From assembly GCA_045567335.1 (NCBI GenBank), contig JBJLCZ010000001.1, positions 124,001 through 188,000 on the forward strand: DNA of 64,000 bases, given 5' to 3'. Of the stretch, positions 1 through 8,257 are shown piece after piece (positions within the stretch are counted from its first letter, which is position 1; each line of letters begins with the position of its first letter). This stretch comes from Pelagilacustribacter sp045567335. Lineage in GTDB: Bacteria; Pseudomonadota; Alphaproteobacteria; Pelagibacterales; Pelagibacteraceae. The notes below the pieces were generated by a model. The model saw nothing but the letters and a program-made list of their open reading frames with translations. It had not been told where the DNA came from and made no database searches. The position numbers were made by a program, and so were the translations under genes.

Positions 1-1088
1 CTTTCAACTAGATTTCTTAATTCTCTAATATTTCCAGGCCAATTGTAAGTATATAAATTATCGTTATTAGTATCTATTGTAATTTCTTGAACACCATTAA
101 TTTCAGATAATTTTTTTTTAAAATAATTTATTAGAAGTGGTATATCTTCAGTTCTAGAAGTTAAAGGTGGAATTTCAATCGGAACAACATTTATTCTATG
201 GTATAAATCCTCTCTAAATTTACCTTCTTTGACTAATTTTTTTAAATCTTTTGAGGTTGAGGATATTATTCTAATATTAGCATTAATGTCATTTGTGCCT
301 TTTAATCTTTTAAATTTTTGATCTATTAGAACTCGTAAAATATTAGCTTGAATATTAATTGGAATTTCTGATATTTCGTCAATTAATAACGTTCCTTTAT
401 TTGCCCTTTCAAGTACTCCAAAAGAAATATTACCATCAGAAAATTCTTCTCCAAACAATTCTTTTTCGTATTTTTTTTCTTGAAGTAAAGCTGCATTAAG
501 TACAATAAATGGAAATTTTTCTCTGCTAGAATTTTTGTGAATTTTTCTTGCAACTAATTCTTTTCCTGTCCCAGTAGGACCAGATATCAGGACTCTACTT
601 TCAGCTGAAGATAGTTTTTCTATAGTTTTTTTTATTTTTAAAATATTTGGATTTTCTCCAATCAAATTAAATGAATAAAATAATTTATTTTCAATTATTT
701 CTTTTTCTTTTTTAAGCTCTGAGCTTTCTAAAGCTCTATTCACATAATTTAAAATTTTTTCTGTTGAAAAGGGCTTTTCAATAAACTCATAAGCTCCCAG
801 CTTTATTGCTTCTGTAGCTATAGGAACAGTAGCATGACCAGATATCATTATTACAGGAGTAAATTTACTTTTTAAATTTAATTGTTTAAGCAATTCTATT
901 CCGTCTCTATCGCCCTTGTCTAACTTTATATCAATTATCGCTAGATCAGGAATTTTTTTATTAATCTCATATTGAGCTTGATCAAAGTTTGCTGCTGACC
1001 TTACTTTAAAGTCTCTATCTTTTAAAATATTACATATTAAAAACCGTATATCGGAATTATCATCTATTACTAAAATTTCATTTTTCAT
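1..1088 (-). CDS. ntrX: NtrX-like response regulator, 3' end cut by window edge
   Basis: Cytoplasmic response regulator paired with the NtrY kinase encoded just upstream; the ATG shares one base with the ntrY stop (TAATG), so the two are translationally coupled. I translated 362 codons in the window. An N-terminal receiver domain (residues 1-120) has the acidic pair D9-D10, the phospho-acceptor D53 and K105. An AAA+ domain follows, with Walker A GPTGTGKE (170-177) and Walker B LLIDEI (234-239), then the conserved PWGNIREL-type segment (here NWPGNIRELRNLVE) near the left edge. The C-terminal DNA-binding helix-turn-helix lies outside the window. The odd point is that the GAFTGA loop expected after ELFG (210-213) is missing: the text runs ELFGEEFSDGNISFGVLERA. 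It is therefore unlikely to activate sigma-54 in the classical way. Confidence 0.93.
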   Translation of the reverse strand, partial: MKNEILVIDDNSDIRFLICNILKDRDFKVRSAANFDQAQYEINKKIPDLAIIDIKLDKGDRDGIELLKQLNLKSKFTPVIMISGHATVPIATEAIKLGAYEFIEKPFSTEKILNYVNRALESSELKKEKEIIENKLFYSFNLIGENPNILKIKKTIEKLSSAESRVLISGPTGTGKELVARKIHKNSSREKFPFIVLNAALLQEKKYEKELFGEEFSDGNISFGVLERANKGTLLIDEISEIPINIQANILRVLIDQKFKRLKGTNDINANIRIISSTSKDLKKLVKEGKFREDLYHRINVVPIEIPPLTSRTEDIPLLINYFKKKLSEINGVQEITIDTNNDNLYTYNWPGNIRELRNLVE

Positions 1089-2857
1089 TATTTTAAGAAG
1101 GTAATAGTAACAACAACTCCGCTACCTTTTTCATTATTTGAAATTAATAAGTCTGCAGAATGCTCATTTAAAATTTTATTTACTATCGGCAGTCCAAGAC
1201 CTGTGCCAGTTTTTTTTGTAGTAAAATATGGCGTCATTATTTTTTGTGTATCAACAATACCGTTACCATTATCAATTATTCTGACAAGTATATATTCTTT
1301 ATTTTCCTCGATTTCTATATCAATTTTTCCTTTAAAATCAGGACTTTTTTCCTTTTTTTCATTAATTGATTCTTCTGCATTCTTGATTAAATTGATAAAG
1401 ACTCTATATAATTGTTCATCATCACCATTTAAAACAAATTTTGTATTTAAGTTAAAACTTAAAATATTTCTGCTAGATAGTTTTGTAAAATTAACAGCTC
1501 TACCAATAGTTTCTGTTATATTTATCTTTCTTAAAATTGGGCTAGGCATTCTTGCAAAACTTGAAAATTCATTTGTAAGAGTTTCTATGTCTTTTATTTG
1601 TCTGTTAATTGTTTCTAAATAATTTTTAAAATCTTCTCCTCCATGAATAATTTTTGAAGAATATTTTTCTCTAAGTCTATCAATTGATAGCTGAATAGGC
1701 GTTAGTGGATTTTTAATTTCATGTGCTAATTTTCTTGCCACTGATTCCCAAGCAGAATATCTTTCTTGGATCATTAATCTATCTTGTTGTTTTTTTAATC
1801 TATCTATCATGCTATTAAAGTTTTTATTTAACGCTTTAAATTCTTCATCTGAGTCAATCTCAGGAACTTTAGAATTTAATTCACCTTTACTTATATTTTC
1901 AGATGCATTAATTAAATTTATTATAGGTTTAGTTAATCTAGTGGCGAAAGTAATTGCTATAATCGTAGATAAAAATAAAAGAAGAGTAACAACAATAATA
2001 TAAATAATAGCAAAAGTTATCTTGATACCAGTCTGACTATTTTCAACTGAATAATAAAAATTTACTGCTTCTTCTGTTTCATTTAAATAATTTAAAATAT
2101 TAGGTTCTATATCTCTTGAAATATACAAATAAGTATCTATCAAGCTATTTAACTTCATCATAAAAGTAGTTTTATTTTCAGAAGTATTAGAAACTAAAAC
2201 TGGAATTCCTTTCAAAGACTCATTAAAATTTTCTTCACTAGGAATAAGAAATTTTAAATTTGATTTTTTTGTATCTGAAAAGATTATATTGCCAAAACTA
2301 TCTATTAAATAAACATCATCAACTCTTCTCAATATTTTTTCTGACCTTATTATCTTATTAAATCTTTGTGGATTAGAATAAAAAAAACCTGAAGCACGAT
2401 TGATTCCTACACTCATCAAAAATATATCTGATTTAACTGTTTTTTTATTTTCTTCTAAATAATTTTTAGCAACATCATATGAATTATTAACTGCTTCACT
2501 AATTTTTTGATTAAAAAATTTTTCTACACCAAAATTAAAAAGGAAAAGCGAAAATATTGCTATCATTAATGAAGGTAAAAAAGTAAAAATTGAAAAAAGT
2601 GATATATATTTTAGATTTGTTTGAGATCCAACTTTATTTCTTTTACCCGCATTATAAATTCTAAATATGTTATTAAATATTAAAGTAAAAAAAGATATTA
2701 ATAACAAAATATCTATTAACAATAAGATCTGTAGATTTATTTCATTTAAAGGTATAAAACCTTGATTTATAAATGTTAGAAACGTCAAAAATCCCAATAA
2801 TATGCATGAAATCGATGAAATTATAATCCAATTAAAATTTTTAATTAATTTAAACAT
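1088..2857 (-). CDS. ntrY: NtrY-like membrane sensor histidine kinase
   Basis: Inner-membrane sensor kinase that should phosphorylate the adjacent NtrX. Three hydrophobic segments lie near the N-terminus (about 9-31, 42-66, 84-108) and a fourth at 278-303, giving a periplasmic loop of about 170 residues. A HAMP region (about 304-357) runs directly into the HisKA box LAHEIKNPLTPIQLSIDRL with phospho-acceptor H379. The HATPase domain shows NLIKNAEES (N box), DNGNG (G1) and TGTGLGLPI (G2). At 589 aa it is shorter than typical NtrY proteins of about 730-770 aa, and no PAS domain is evident between HAMP and HisKA. The name NtrY rather than a generic kinase rests on the coupled NtrX and the long N-terminal membrane region. 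It is divergent from ispDF, with only 48 bp of very AT-rich DNA between them. Confidence 0.88.
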   Translation of the reverse strand: MFKLIKNFNWIIISSISCILLGFLTFLTFINQGFIPLNEINLQILLLIDILLLISFFTLIFNNIFRIYNAGKRNKVGSQTNLKYISLFSIFTFLPSLMIAIFSLFLFNFGVEKFFNQKISEAVNNSYDVAKNYLEENKKTVKSDIFLMSVGINRASGFFYSNPQRFNKIIRSEKILRRVDDVYLIDSFGNIIFSDTKKSNLKFLIPSEENFNESLKGIPVLVSNTSENKTTFMMKLNSLIDTYLYISRDIEPNILNYLNETEEAVNFYYSVENSQTGIKITFAIIYIIVVTLLLFLSTIIAITFATRLTKPIINLINASENISKGELNSKVPEIDSDEEFKALNKNFNSMIDRLKKQQDRLMIQERYSAWESVARKLAHEIKNPLTPIQLSIDRLREKYSSKIIHGGEDFKNYLETINRQIKDIETLTNEFSSFARMPSPILRKINITETIGRAVNFTKLSSRNILSFNLNTKFVLNGDDEQLYRVFINLIKNAEESINEKKEKSPDFKGKIDIEIEENKEYILVRIIDNGNGIVDTQKIMTPYFTTKKTGTGLGLPIVNKILNEHSADLLISNNEKGSGVVVTITFLK

Positions 2858-2905
2858 TCTAAATTATTATTAATATTTTATATAAATACTATATAAATTA
2901 ATACA

Positions 2906-4051
2906 ATGAGTTTTTGCCTAATTTTATTAGCTGCTGGTAATAGTAACAGATTTAAATCAAATCTTTCTAAACCATATCACAAAATTGGTGGAAAAACTTT
3001 AATAGAAATTAACTTAAATAAAATATCTAAATCAAAGCATATTACAGAAACCATTGTAGTACATAGAAAAAAAGACACTAAGAAAATTAGAAAATTAGAT
3101 TTAAAAAATGTAAATTTATTAATTGGAGGCATCACAAGGCAAGCCTCTACATTTAATGCATTAAAATATTTATATAAAAAAAAGAATTTTACTAAAGTCT
3201 TAATTCATGACGTTGCGAGACCTAATTTTTCATCAAAACTTTTAGACACAATTATTAAAAATATTAAAAATAACAAAGCAGTAATACCTAAGATTAAAAT
3301 ATACGATGCAGTAAAACAAAAAGTTAAATTAGGAAAACATAATTCTATAAAAAGAGTAAATCGTGATGATTTGTTTTTAACACAAACTCCTCAAGCCTTT
3401 AATTTAAAAGAAATTTATCACTTGCATAAAACTTGCAGTTACAAATACCGTGATGATGATATATCTTTATATATGAATTTAAAAGGCGTTAAATTTATTA
3501 ATGGAGAAAAAAATAATTTTAAAATTACTGACAAGTCAGATTTTAAAAATTTACAAAATATATTTAGGTCTAATATGAGCGTAGGAATAGGTTTTGATGT
3601 ACACAGACTTGTCCCTAAAAGAAAACTTTACTTAGCTGGTTTAAAAATAAAATCTCATTTAGGTACACTAGGTCATTCTGATGGAGATCCAGTATTACAT
3701 TCTATAACAGATGCTATTCTTGGTGCTTGCAAAATAGGTGATATAGGTCAAATGTTTTCTGATAAAAATAAAAAATTTAAAAACATAAGATCAACGATTT
3801 TACTACAAGAAGTTATAGAAAAAATAAAATCAAAGAATTTTTTTATTAATAACATAGATATAAATATTATTACTCAAACCCCAAAAATTAAAAAATATAA
3901 AAAAAAAATGATAGAAAATATTTCTAAACTTTGTAAAATTTCAAATAAACAAATTAATATAAAAGGTAAAACAACTGAAAAATTAGGTGTTGTTGGCAAA
4001 GAAAAAGCTATAGCTTGCGAAGTTATAACTTCTGTAATTAAATATGATTAA
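2906..4051 (+). CDS. ispDF: Bifunctional IspDF, MEP isoprenoid pathway
   Basis: A fused enzyme for two steps of the non-mevalonate isoprenoid pathway: MEP cytidylyltransferase (IspD) and 2-C-methyl-D-erythritol 2,4-cyclodiphosphate synthase (IspF). The IspD half (about 1-222) carries the nucleotide-binding motif LLAAGNSNRF and the segment HDVARP near residue 101. The IspF half begins near M224, with metal ligands in GFDVH (D231, H233) and GHSDGDPVLH (H265), and a late TTEKLGVVG motif. IspDF fusions are common in Alphaproteobacteria. The gene opens a plus-strand cluster and overlaps pgpA by 8 bp. It complements dxr, which lies far downstream in this window in the same pathway. Confidence 0.96.
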   Translation: MSFCLILLAAGNSNRFKSNLSKPYHKIGGKTLIEINLNKISKSKHITETIVVHRKKDTKKIRKLDLKNVNLLIGGITRQASTFNALKYLYKKKNFTKVLIHDVARPNFSSKLLDTIIKNIKNNKAVIPKIKIYDAVKQKVKLGKHNSIKRVNRDDLFLTQTPQAFNLKEIYHLHKTCSYKYRDDDISLYMNLKGVKFINGEKNNFKITDKSDFKNLQNIFRSNMSVGIGFDVHRLVPKRKLYLAGLKIKSHLGTLGHSDGDPVLHSITDAILGACKIGDIGQMFSDKNKKFKNIRSTILLQEVIEKIKSKNFFINNIDINIITQTPKIKKYKKKMIENISKLCKISNKQINIKGKTTEKLGVVGKEKAIACEVITSVIKYD

Positions 4052-4550
4052 AAACTTTAACTATTTGTTTGTTACTTTTTTTGGAATAGGAACTATTAGA
4101 TATGCTCCTGGTACAATTACTTCTTTCATGACAGCTACAATGCTTTTTAGTTTTTTTCATATAATAAATTTATCTAAGGATACTATCTTGTATATTTTTA
4201 TATTAATTTTTTTTTATTCTTTCTATGCTGTAGCAGACTACATAAAAGAAAATAAAAACAAAGATCCAAAAGAAATAGTTATTGACGAAGTTATAGGTCA
4301 GTCAATACCTATTTATCTATATGAGATTTCACATGAATCATTAAAAAATCCAAAAGAAGCTATCTTATTTTATTTATATATTTTTATTTTGTTTAGATTT
4401 TTTGATATTACAAAGCCTTTTCCAGTTAACTACTTTGATAAAAAATTCAAAAATAGTTTTGGTGTTATCATGGATGATGTGGTGGCAGGATTATATACTG
4501 TGTTAACTCTAATAATATTTATGCTTATTAAATCAAAACTATCACCATGA
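4044..4550 (+). CDS. pgpA: Phosphatidylglycerophosphatase A
   Basis: Inner-membrane phosphatase that removes phosphate from phosphatidylglycerol phosphate to give phosphatidylglycerol. Family motifs visible in order are GTIRYAPGTITS near residue 16, DEVIGQ near 92, FDITKPFP near 128 and GVIMDDVVAG near 148, with hydrophobic helices between them. The length of 168 aa is normal for the family. It overlaps ispDF upstream and the cinA-type gene downstream (4 bp, ATGA), so the three are probably co-transcribed and translationally coupled. The CDP-diacylglycerol that feeds this branch is made by cdsA, also in this window. Confidence 0.94.
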   Translation: MIKNFNYLFVTFFGIGTIRYAPGTITSFMTATMLFSFFHIINLSKDTILYIFILIFFYSFYAVADYIKENKNKDPKEIVIDEVIGQSIPIYLYEISHESLKNPKEAILFYLYIFILFRFFDITKPFPVNYFDKKFKNSFGVIMDDVVAGLYTVLTLIIFMLIKSKLSP

Positions 4551-5014
4551 ATTTAAATAAAAAAATTGTATCAATATTAAAAAGAAAAAAGTTAAAGATA
4601 GCAATTGCAGAATCTTGTACTGGCGGTATGCTTTCAAGCAGCTTAACATCTATAAGCGGGGCTTCGAATATATTTACAATGGGTTTAGTTACTTATTCTA
4701 ATCAAGCTAAAATAAGTATTTTAAAAGTTCCTAAAAAAATTATACAAAAATATGGAGCTGTAAGTATACAATGTTGCCTATCTATGGCAAATAATCTAAA
4801 TAAAATTAGTAAAAGTAAAATTTGTGTATCAATAACTGGAATTGCTGGTCCTAGAGGTGGGACTAAACAAAAGCCAGTAGGTCTTGTTTATATTGGTATA
4901 AAAAATGGAAAAAAGTTAATTATAGATAAAAACCAATTTAGAGATAATGGTAGAATATCAATTCAAAAAGCTACAGTCAAAAAAGCACTTAACTTAATCT
5001 TGAAACAATTATAA
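4547..5014 (+). CDS. CinA C-terminal domain protein, probable nicotinamide-nucleotide amidase
   Basis: Stand-alone CinA C-terminal domain (155 aa) related to PncC, which deamidates nicotinamide mononucleotide in pyridine nucleotide recycling. Signature segments are AESCTGGMLSS near residue 21 and ITGIAGPRGGTKQKPVGLVY near 98. The N-terminal molybdopterin-binding-like domain of full CinA proteins is absent, as in the short PncC form. It is last in the ispDF-pgpA cluster and converges on the next gene with 3 bp between stops. Family assignment is firm; the exact substrate is inferred from the family. Confidence 0.88.
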   Translation: MNLNKKIVSILKRKKLKIAIAESCTGGMLSSSLTSISGASNIFTMGLVTYSNQAKISILKVPKKIIQKYGAVSIQCCLSMANNLNKISKSKICVSITGIAGPRGGTKQKPVGLVYIGIKNGKKLIIDKNQFRDNGRISIQKATVKKALNLILKQL

Positions 5015-5017
5015 TTT

Positions 5018-5332
5018 TTAAATTGGGTAATTAAATCTTTGAATTTCTACAATAACGTTCAATAAGTGAGCTATAAAACTATTAAAAGTTAAGAAAATTA
5101 AGAAAACATTGATGTAAAGAGCAAATATTAGAGTATTTCTTTTTCTTTTTCTTTTTATAAAGTTTACATCTTCAGGAGACCATTCTTTGGCTTTTGATTT
5201 AAAGTCGTAAGAAAACATCCAATAAGTTAATTCACTTTCGTTGAGATCTCCTGTTCTTATGTTTTTAATGTATGAAATTAAAAATTTACAAATAATTGAT
5301 AGAATACACAATAAAAGTATCACGCCTAACAT
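5018..5332 (-). CDS. Small two-helix membrane protein, unknown function
   Basis: I do not recognise this 104-aa protein. It has one hydrophobic helix at the N-terminus (about 2-21) and another at about 69-90, joined by a charged stretch that includes SYDFKSKAKEWSPEDV and the basic run KRKRKRN just before the second helix. That basic run suggests the loop is cytoplasmic. Its start codon overlaps the end of the COQ10-like gene, so it is probably made from the same message as coq10 and lipA. Codon use matches its neighbours. Confidence 0.7.
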   Translation of the reverse strand: MLGVILLLCILSIICKFLISYIKNIRTGDLNESELTYWMFSYDFKSKAKEWSPEDVNFIKRKRKRNTLIFALYINVFLIFLTFNSFIAHLLNVIVEIQRFNYPI

Positions 5333-5775
5333 TATTTATATATTTTAATCGCTCTTTCTTCAAAAGATTTGGCTATTTTATTAAGACCTAATTCAAAAGA
5401 TTTTTTCATGATAGAATTTAAAATAGGATTTTTTAGCTCAAAATCAATGAAGAACTTTAATTCAGTTTGATTATTTACTTCCTTAAAACTCCATTCATTT
5501 TTTAAATGCTTTAGAGGTCCATCAAGATTAGTAACTATGATTTTGTCTTTCTCTTTATAATATGAAACATGACTTGAAAATGTTTCATTAAGAATGCTTT
5601 TACCAACTTTTAAATCTCCTTTAAAAGTAATTAAATCAGTACTTTCATTTTTATCAAATACTTTTCCCTCAATACACCAAGGAACAAATTCAGGATATTT
5701 ATTTATATCTAGAACCATTTCAATAAGTTGTTTTTTTTTACAAGAAATAATTTTTTTTATTGTTGCTGATGACAT
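5332..5775 (-). CDS. COQ10/RatA-like START-domain protein
   Basis: Protein of the polyketide cyclase/START superfamily (147 aa), closest in pattern to the COQ10/RatA group, which in mitochondria and proteobacteria is linked to ubiquinone binding. Typical segments are the N-terminal strand, then DINKYPEFVPWCIEGKV near residue 23, and the closing amphipathic helix with the conserved FELGLNKIAKSFEERA pattern. It overlaps the 3' end of lipA by 19 bp, and lipA next to this family is a common alphaproteobacterial order. A RatA-style toxin role is possible by homology, but nothing in the context supports it. A quinone-related role fits the complex I genes in this window only loosely. Confidence 0.87.
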   Translation of the reverse strand: MSSATIKKIISCKKKQLIEMVLDINKYPEFVPWCIEGKVFDKNESTDLITFKGDLKVGKSILNETFSSHVSYYKEKDKIIVTNLDGPLKHLKNEWSFKEVNNQTELKFFIDFELKNPILNSIMKKSFELGLNKIAKSFEERAIKIYK

Positions 5776-6701
5776 TCAAATTTTTTATTCCTAGCATCTT
5801 GCAATTTTCTAAAATCTTCATCGGCATGATAAGATGATCTTGTCAAAGGAGAAGATGAAATTAATAAAAAACCTTTAGTTTTAGCAATGCTTTCAAGTTC
5901 TTTGAATTCATCTGGATGATAATAACGATCTAAAGGATGATGTTTTTCTGAAGGTTGTAAGTATTGACCAATAGTCAAGAAATCAACTTCTGCAGATCTT
6001 AGGTCATTAATCACTTGAATAATTTCTTCTTTTTTTTCTCCAAGACCAACCATTATTCCAGATTTAGTAAAAACTTTATTATTAAATTTTTTTGCATTTC
6101 TTAAAAGTTCTAAAGATGCAAAATATCTAGCGCCAGGACGTACTTTAGCATAAAGTCTTGGAATAGTTTCTATGTTGTGATTAAAGACATCAAGGTCTGC
6201 CTCAAGCACTTTTTTATAAGCACTTCCTTTTCTTAAAAAGTCAGGAGTTAATACTTCTATAGAAGTTTTTGGGTTTTTTTCCCTAATAGTTTTAACTACT
6301 TTGTAAAAATGATTTGCACCTCCATCTTCAAGATCATCTCTATCTACAGAAGTAATAACTACATGGTTTAAATTTAATTTTTTTACTGCACTGGCAATTT
6401 TTAAAGGTTCAAAAATATCTAAGCTAGTTGGTTTGCCAGTTTTAACATCGCAGAAAGCACAAGCTCTTGTGCATGTATCGCCCATAATCATAAATGTTGC
6501 GTGTTTTTTACTCCAACATTCAGTTATATTTGGACAATTAGCTTCTTGGCACACAGTGACTAAATTATTTTGGTTAACAACTTTTTTTGTTTGAAAAAAA
6601 ACTTTAGAGTCAACTATTTTTGATCTAATCCAACTAGGTTTTTTTTTAATTGGATTAATCGGTTTGTTTACTTTTTCGGGATGTCTAGGTTTTATTGACA
6701 T
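5757..6701 (-). CDS. lipA: Lipoyl synthase
   Basis: Radical SAM enzyme that inserts two sulfur atoms into octanoyl groups on lipoyl domains of 2-oxoacid dehydrogenases and the glycine cleavage H protein. The auxiliary iron-sulfur cluster ligands are C51, C56 and C62 (CQEANCPNITECW), and the radical SAM cluster ligands are C77, C81 and C84 (CTRACAFC). The C-terminal serine motif SSPLTRSSYHADE is present. The length of 314 aa is normal. The ATG shares one base with the ftsB stop. In many Alphaproteobacteria the pyruvate dehydrogenase genes lie between ftsB and lipA; here they are absent from that position. Confidence 0.97.
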   Translation of the reverse strand: MSIKPRHPEKVNKPINPIKKKPSWIRSKIVDSKVFFQTKKVVNQNNLVTVCQEANCPNITECWSKKHATFMIMGDTCTRACAFCDVKTGKPTSLDIFEPLKIASAVKKLNLNHVVITSVDRDDLEDGGANHFYKVVKTIREKNPKTSIEVLTPDFLRKGSAYKKVLEADLDVFNHNIETIPRLYAKVRPGARYFASLELLRNAKKFNNKVFTKSGIMVGLGEKKEEIIQVINDLRSAEVDFLTIGQYLQPSEKHHPLDRYYHPDEFKELESIAKTKGFLLISSSPLTRSSYHADEDFRKLQDARNKKFECHQQQ

Positions 6702-6997
6702 TAATTCAATTTAATTAAAATTTCATTTTTTTTACCAAATTTTAATTTCTCTCTATAAAGTGTTTCTACATAATCTAAATCTATATCTTCGGAAAGTAAT
6801 TTATTTTTGTTTTCAACTTTTTTTAATTTATTCTCCAAATCAACTACTCTTACTAGAAGTTTAGACTCAATATTTTTTTTCTCAAAATATGAAAAAAGGC
6901 CTCTTTCTCCACCTATTAAATTAATACCTACATATAACGTTAAAAAAATATTCAAAAATAGGATTTTTTTTCTTTTAAATATTTTAATTAGTTCCAT
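6701..6997 (-). CDS. ftsB: FtsB/DivIC-type septum protein
   Basis: Small single-pass inner-membrane protein of the divisome (98 aa). It has one hydrophobic helix at about 12-28, followed by a heptad-like coiled-coil region (about 41-70) rich in Lys, Leu and Glu, the usual FtsB/DivIC layout. The assignment depends on this architecture and on its place directly after enolase, which is conserved in Proteobacteria. Sequence identity to FtsB proteins is expected to be low. It starts 2 bp after the end of eno. Confidence 0.8.
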   Translation of the reverse strand: MELIKIFKRKKILFLNIFLTLYVGINLIGGERGLFSYFEKKNIESKLLVRVVDLENKLKKVENKNKLLSEDIDLDYVETLYREKLKFGKKNEILIKLN

Positions 6998-6999
6998 AT

Positions 7000-8256
7000 T
7001 TAGATTTTAGCCATTTTGTGTTGTTTGCCAAGAGTTTCTTCAATACGAATTAACCTATTATATTTTGAAACTCTCTCTGAACGAGCTAAAGACCCTGTCT
7101 TGATTTGTGAAGATTCAGTAGCTACCGCAAGATCAGCTATAAAGGTGTCCTCAGTGTCACCTGAACGATGCGAAATTATAGTTTTAAAATTATTTTTTTT
7201 AGCAAGATTTACAACCTCTAAAGTTTCAGACAATGTACCGATTTGATTAGGTTTAATCAAAATACTATTTGCTGATTTTTGATCTACTCCAATTTTAAGC
7301 CTATCTTTATTTGTCACAAATAGATCATCTCCAACAATTTGAATATTATTGCCAATTTTTTTAGTGATCATTTTCCATGCATCCCAATCATCTTCTGCAA
7401 AAGGATCTTCGATTGACTTGATAGGATATTTCATGATTAATTTTTTATAGTAATCAATAACTTCTTCTACAGAAACAAAATTATTAGATTGGATTGAATA
7501 TTTTCCATTTTTATCAATTAATTCATTTGCTGCAACATCTAAACATATAGATATATCTTCACCAGGAGTTAGTTTTGATTTATCAATTGCGTCAACTATT
7601 AACTCTAAGGCCTCTTCATTTGAATTTATTGATGGAGCAAATCCGCCTTCATCACCAACATTAGTCAGCATTTTTTTTGATTTTAATATTTTTTTTAAAT
7701 TTTGAATTACTAAAAATGAATTTTTTATTGCTTCCATAAAATTTTTAGCAGTATCGGGTCTAATCATAAACTCTTGAATATTTAAATCATTGTCAGCGTG
7801 AGCTCCTCCATTAATAATATTCATTAATGGAATTGGTATTGAAAAATTATTACCTAAACTTTTATAAAGAGGTTTTTTATTCGATAATGCAAAAGCTTTT
7901 GCTACTGCAAGAGAAACAGATAAAATAGCATTAGCACCTAAGTTTTTTTTATTTGGTGATCCATCTAGTTCGATTAAAATTTTATCAATTTTTAATTGAT
8001 TAATTAATTCAAAATTTTTTAAAGATTTTGAAATTTTAAAATTAATATTTTCAACAGCTTTATTTACACTTTTACCAAGAAAATTATTTATGTTACCATC
8101 TCTTAACTCAAAAGCCTCAAAAGCTCCTGTTGATGCACCTGAAGGAGCAATAGCTCTTGTTGAATCACCTGTATCTAAATAGACCTCGGCTTCTACGGTT
8201 GGATTACCTCTGCTATCAAAAACTTGTCTACCTTTAACGTCAATGATTTTTACCAT
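7000..8256 (-). CDS. eno: Enolase
   Basis: Cytosolic glycolytic enzyme converting 2-phosphoglycerate to phosphoenolpyruvate. Diagnostic segments are the N-terminal DSRGNPTVEAEV, the metal-binding region leading to SIEDPFAEDDWD, the motif GDDLFVTN, and SHRSGDTEDTFIADLAV carrying catalytic residues, followed by KTGSLARSERVSKYNRL. The length of 418 aa is close to the usual 420-430. It lies between kdsA (1 bp away) and ftsB in an alphaproteobacterial arrangement. Its product also feeds KDO synthesis by the adjacent kdsA, which consumes phosphoenolpyruvate. Confidence 0.98.
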   Translation of the reverse strand: MVKIIDVKGRQVFDSRGNPTVEAEVYLDTGDSTRAIAPSGASTGAFEAFELRDGNINNFLGKSVNKAVENINFKISKSLKNFELINQLKIDKILIELDGSPNKKNLGANAILSVSLAVAKAFALSNKKPLYKSLGNNFSIPIPLMNIINGGAHADNDLNIQEFMIRPDTAKNFMEAIKNSFLVIQNLKKILKSKKMLTNVGDEGGFAPSINSNEEALELIVDAIDKSKLTPGEDISICLDVAANELIDKNGKYSIQSNNFVSVEEVIDYYKKLIMKYPIKSIEDPFAEDDWDAWKMITKKIGNNIQIVGDDLFVTNKDRLKIGVDQKSANSILIKPNQIGTLSETLEVVNLAKKNNFKTIISHRSGDTEDTFIADLAVATESSQIKTGSLARSERVSKYNRLIRIEETLGKQHKMAKI

Positions 8257-8257
8257 T

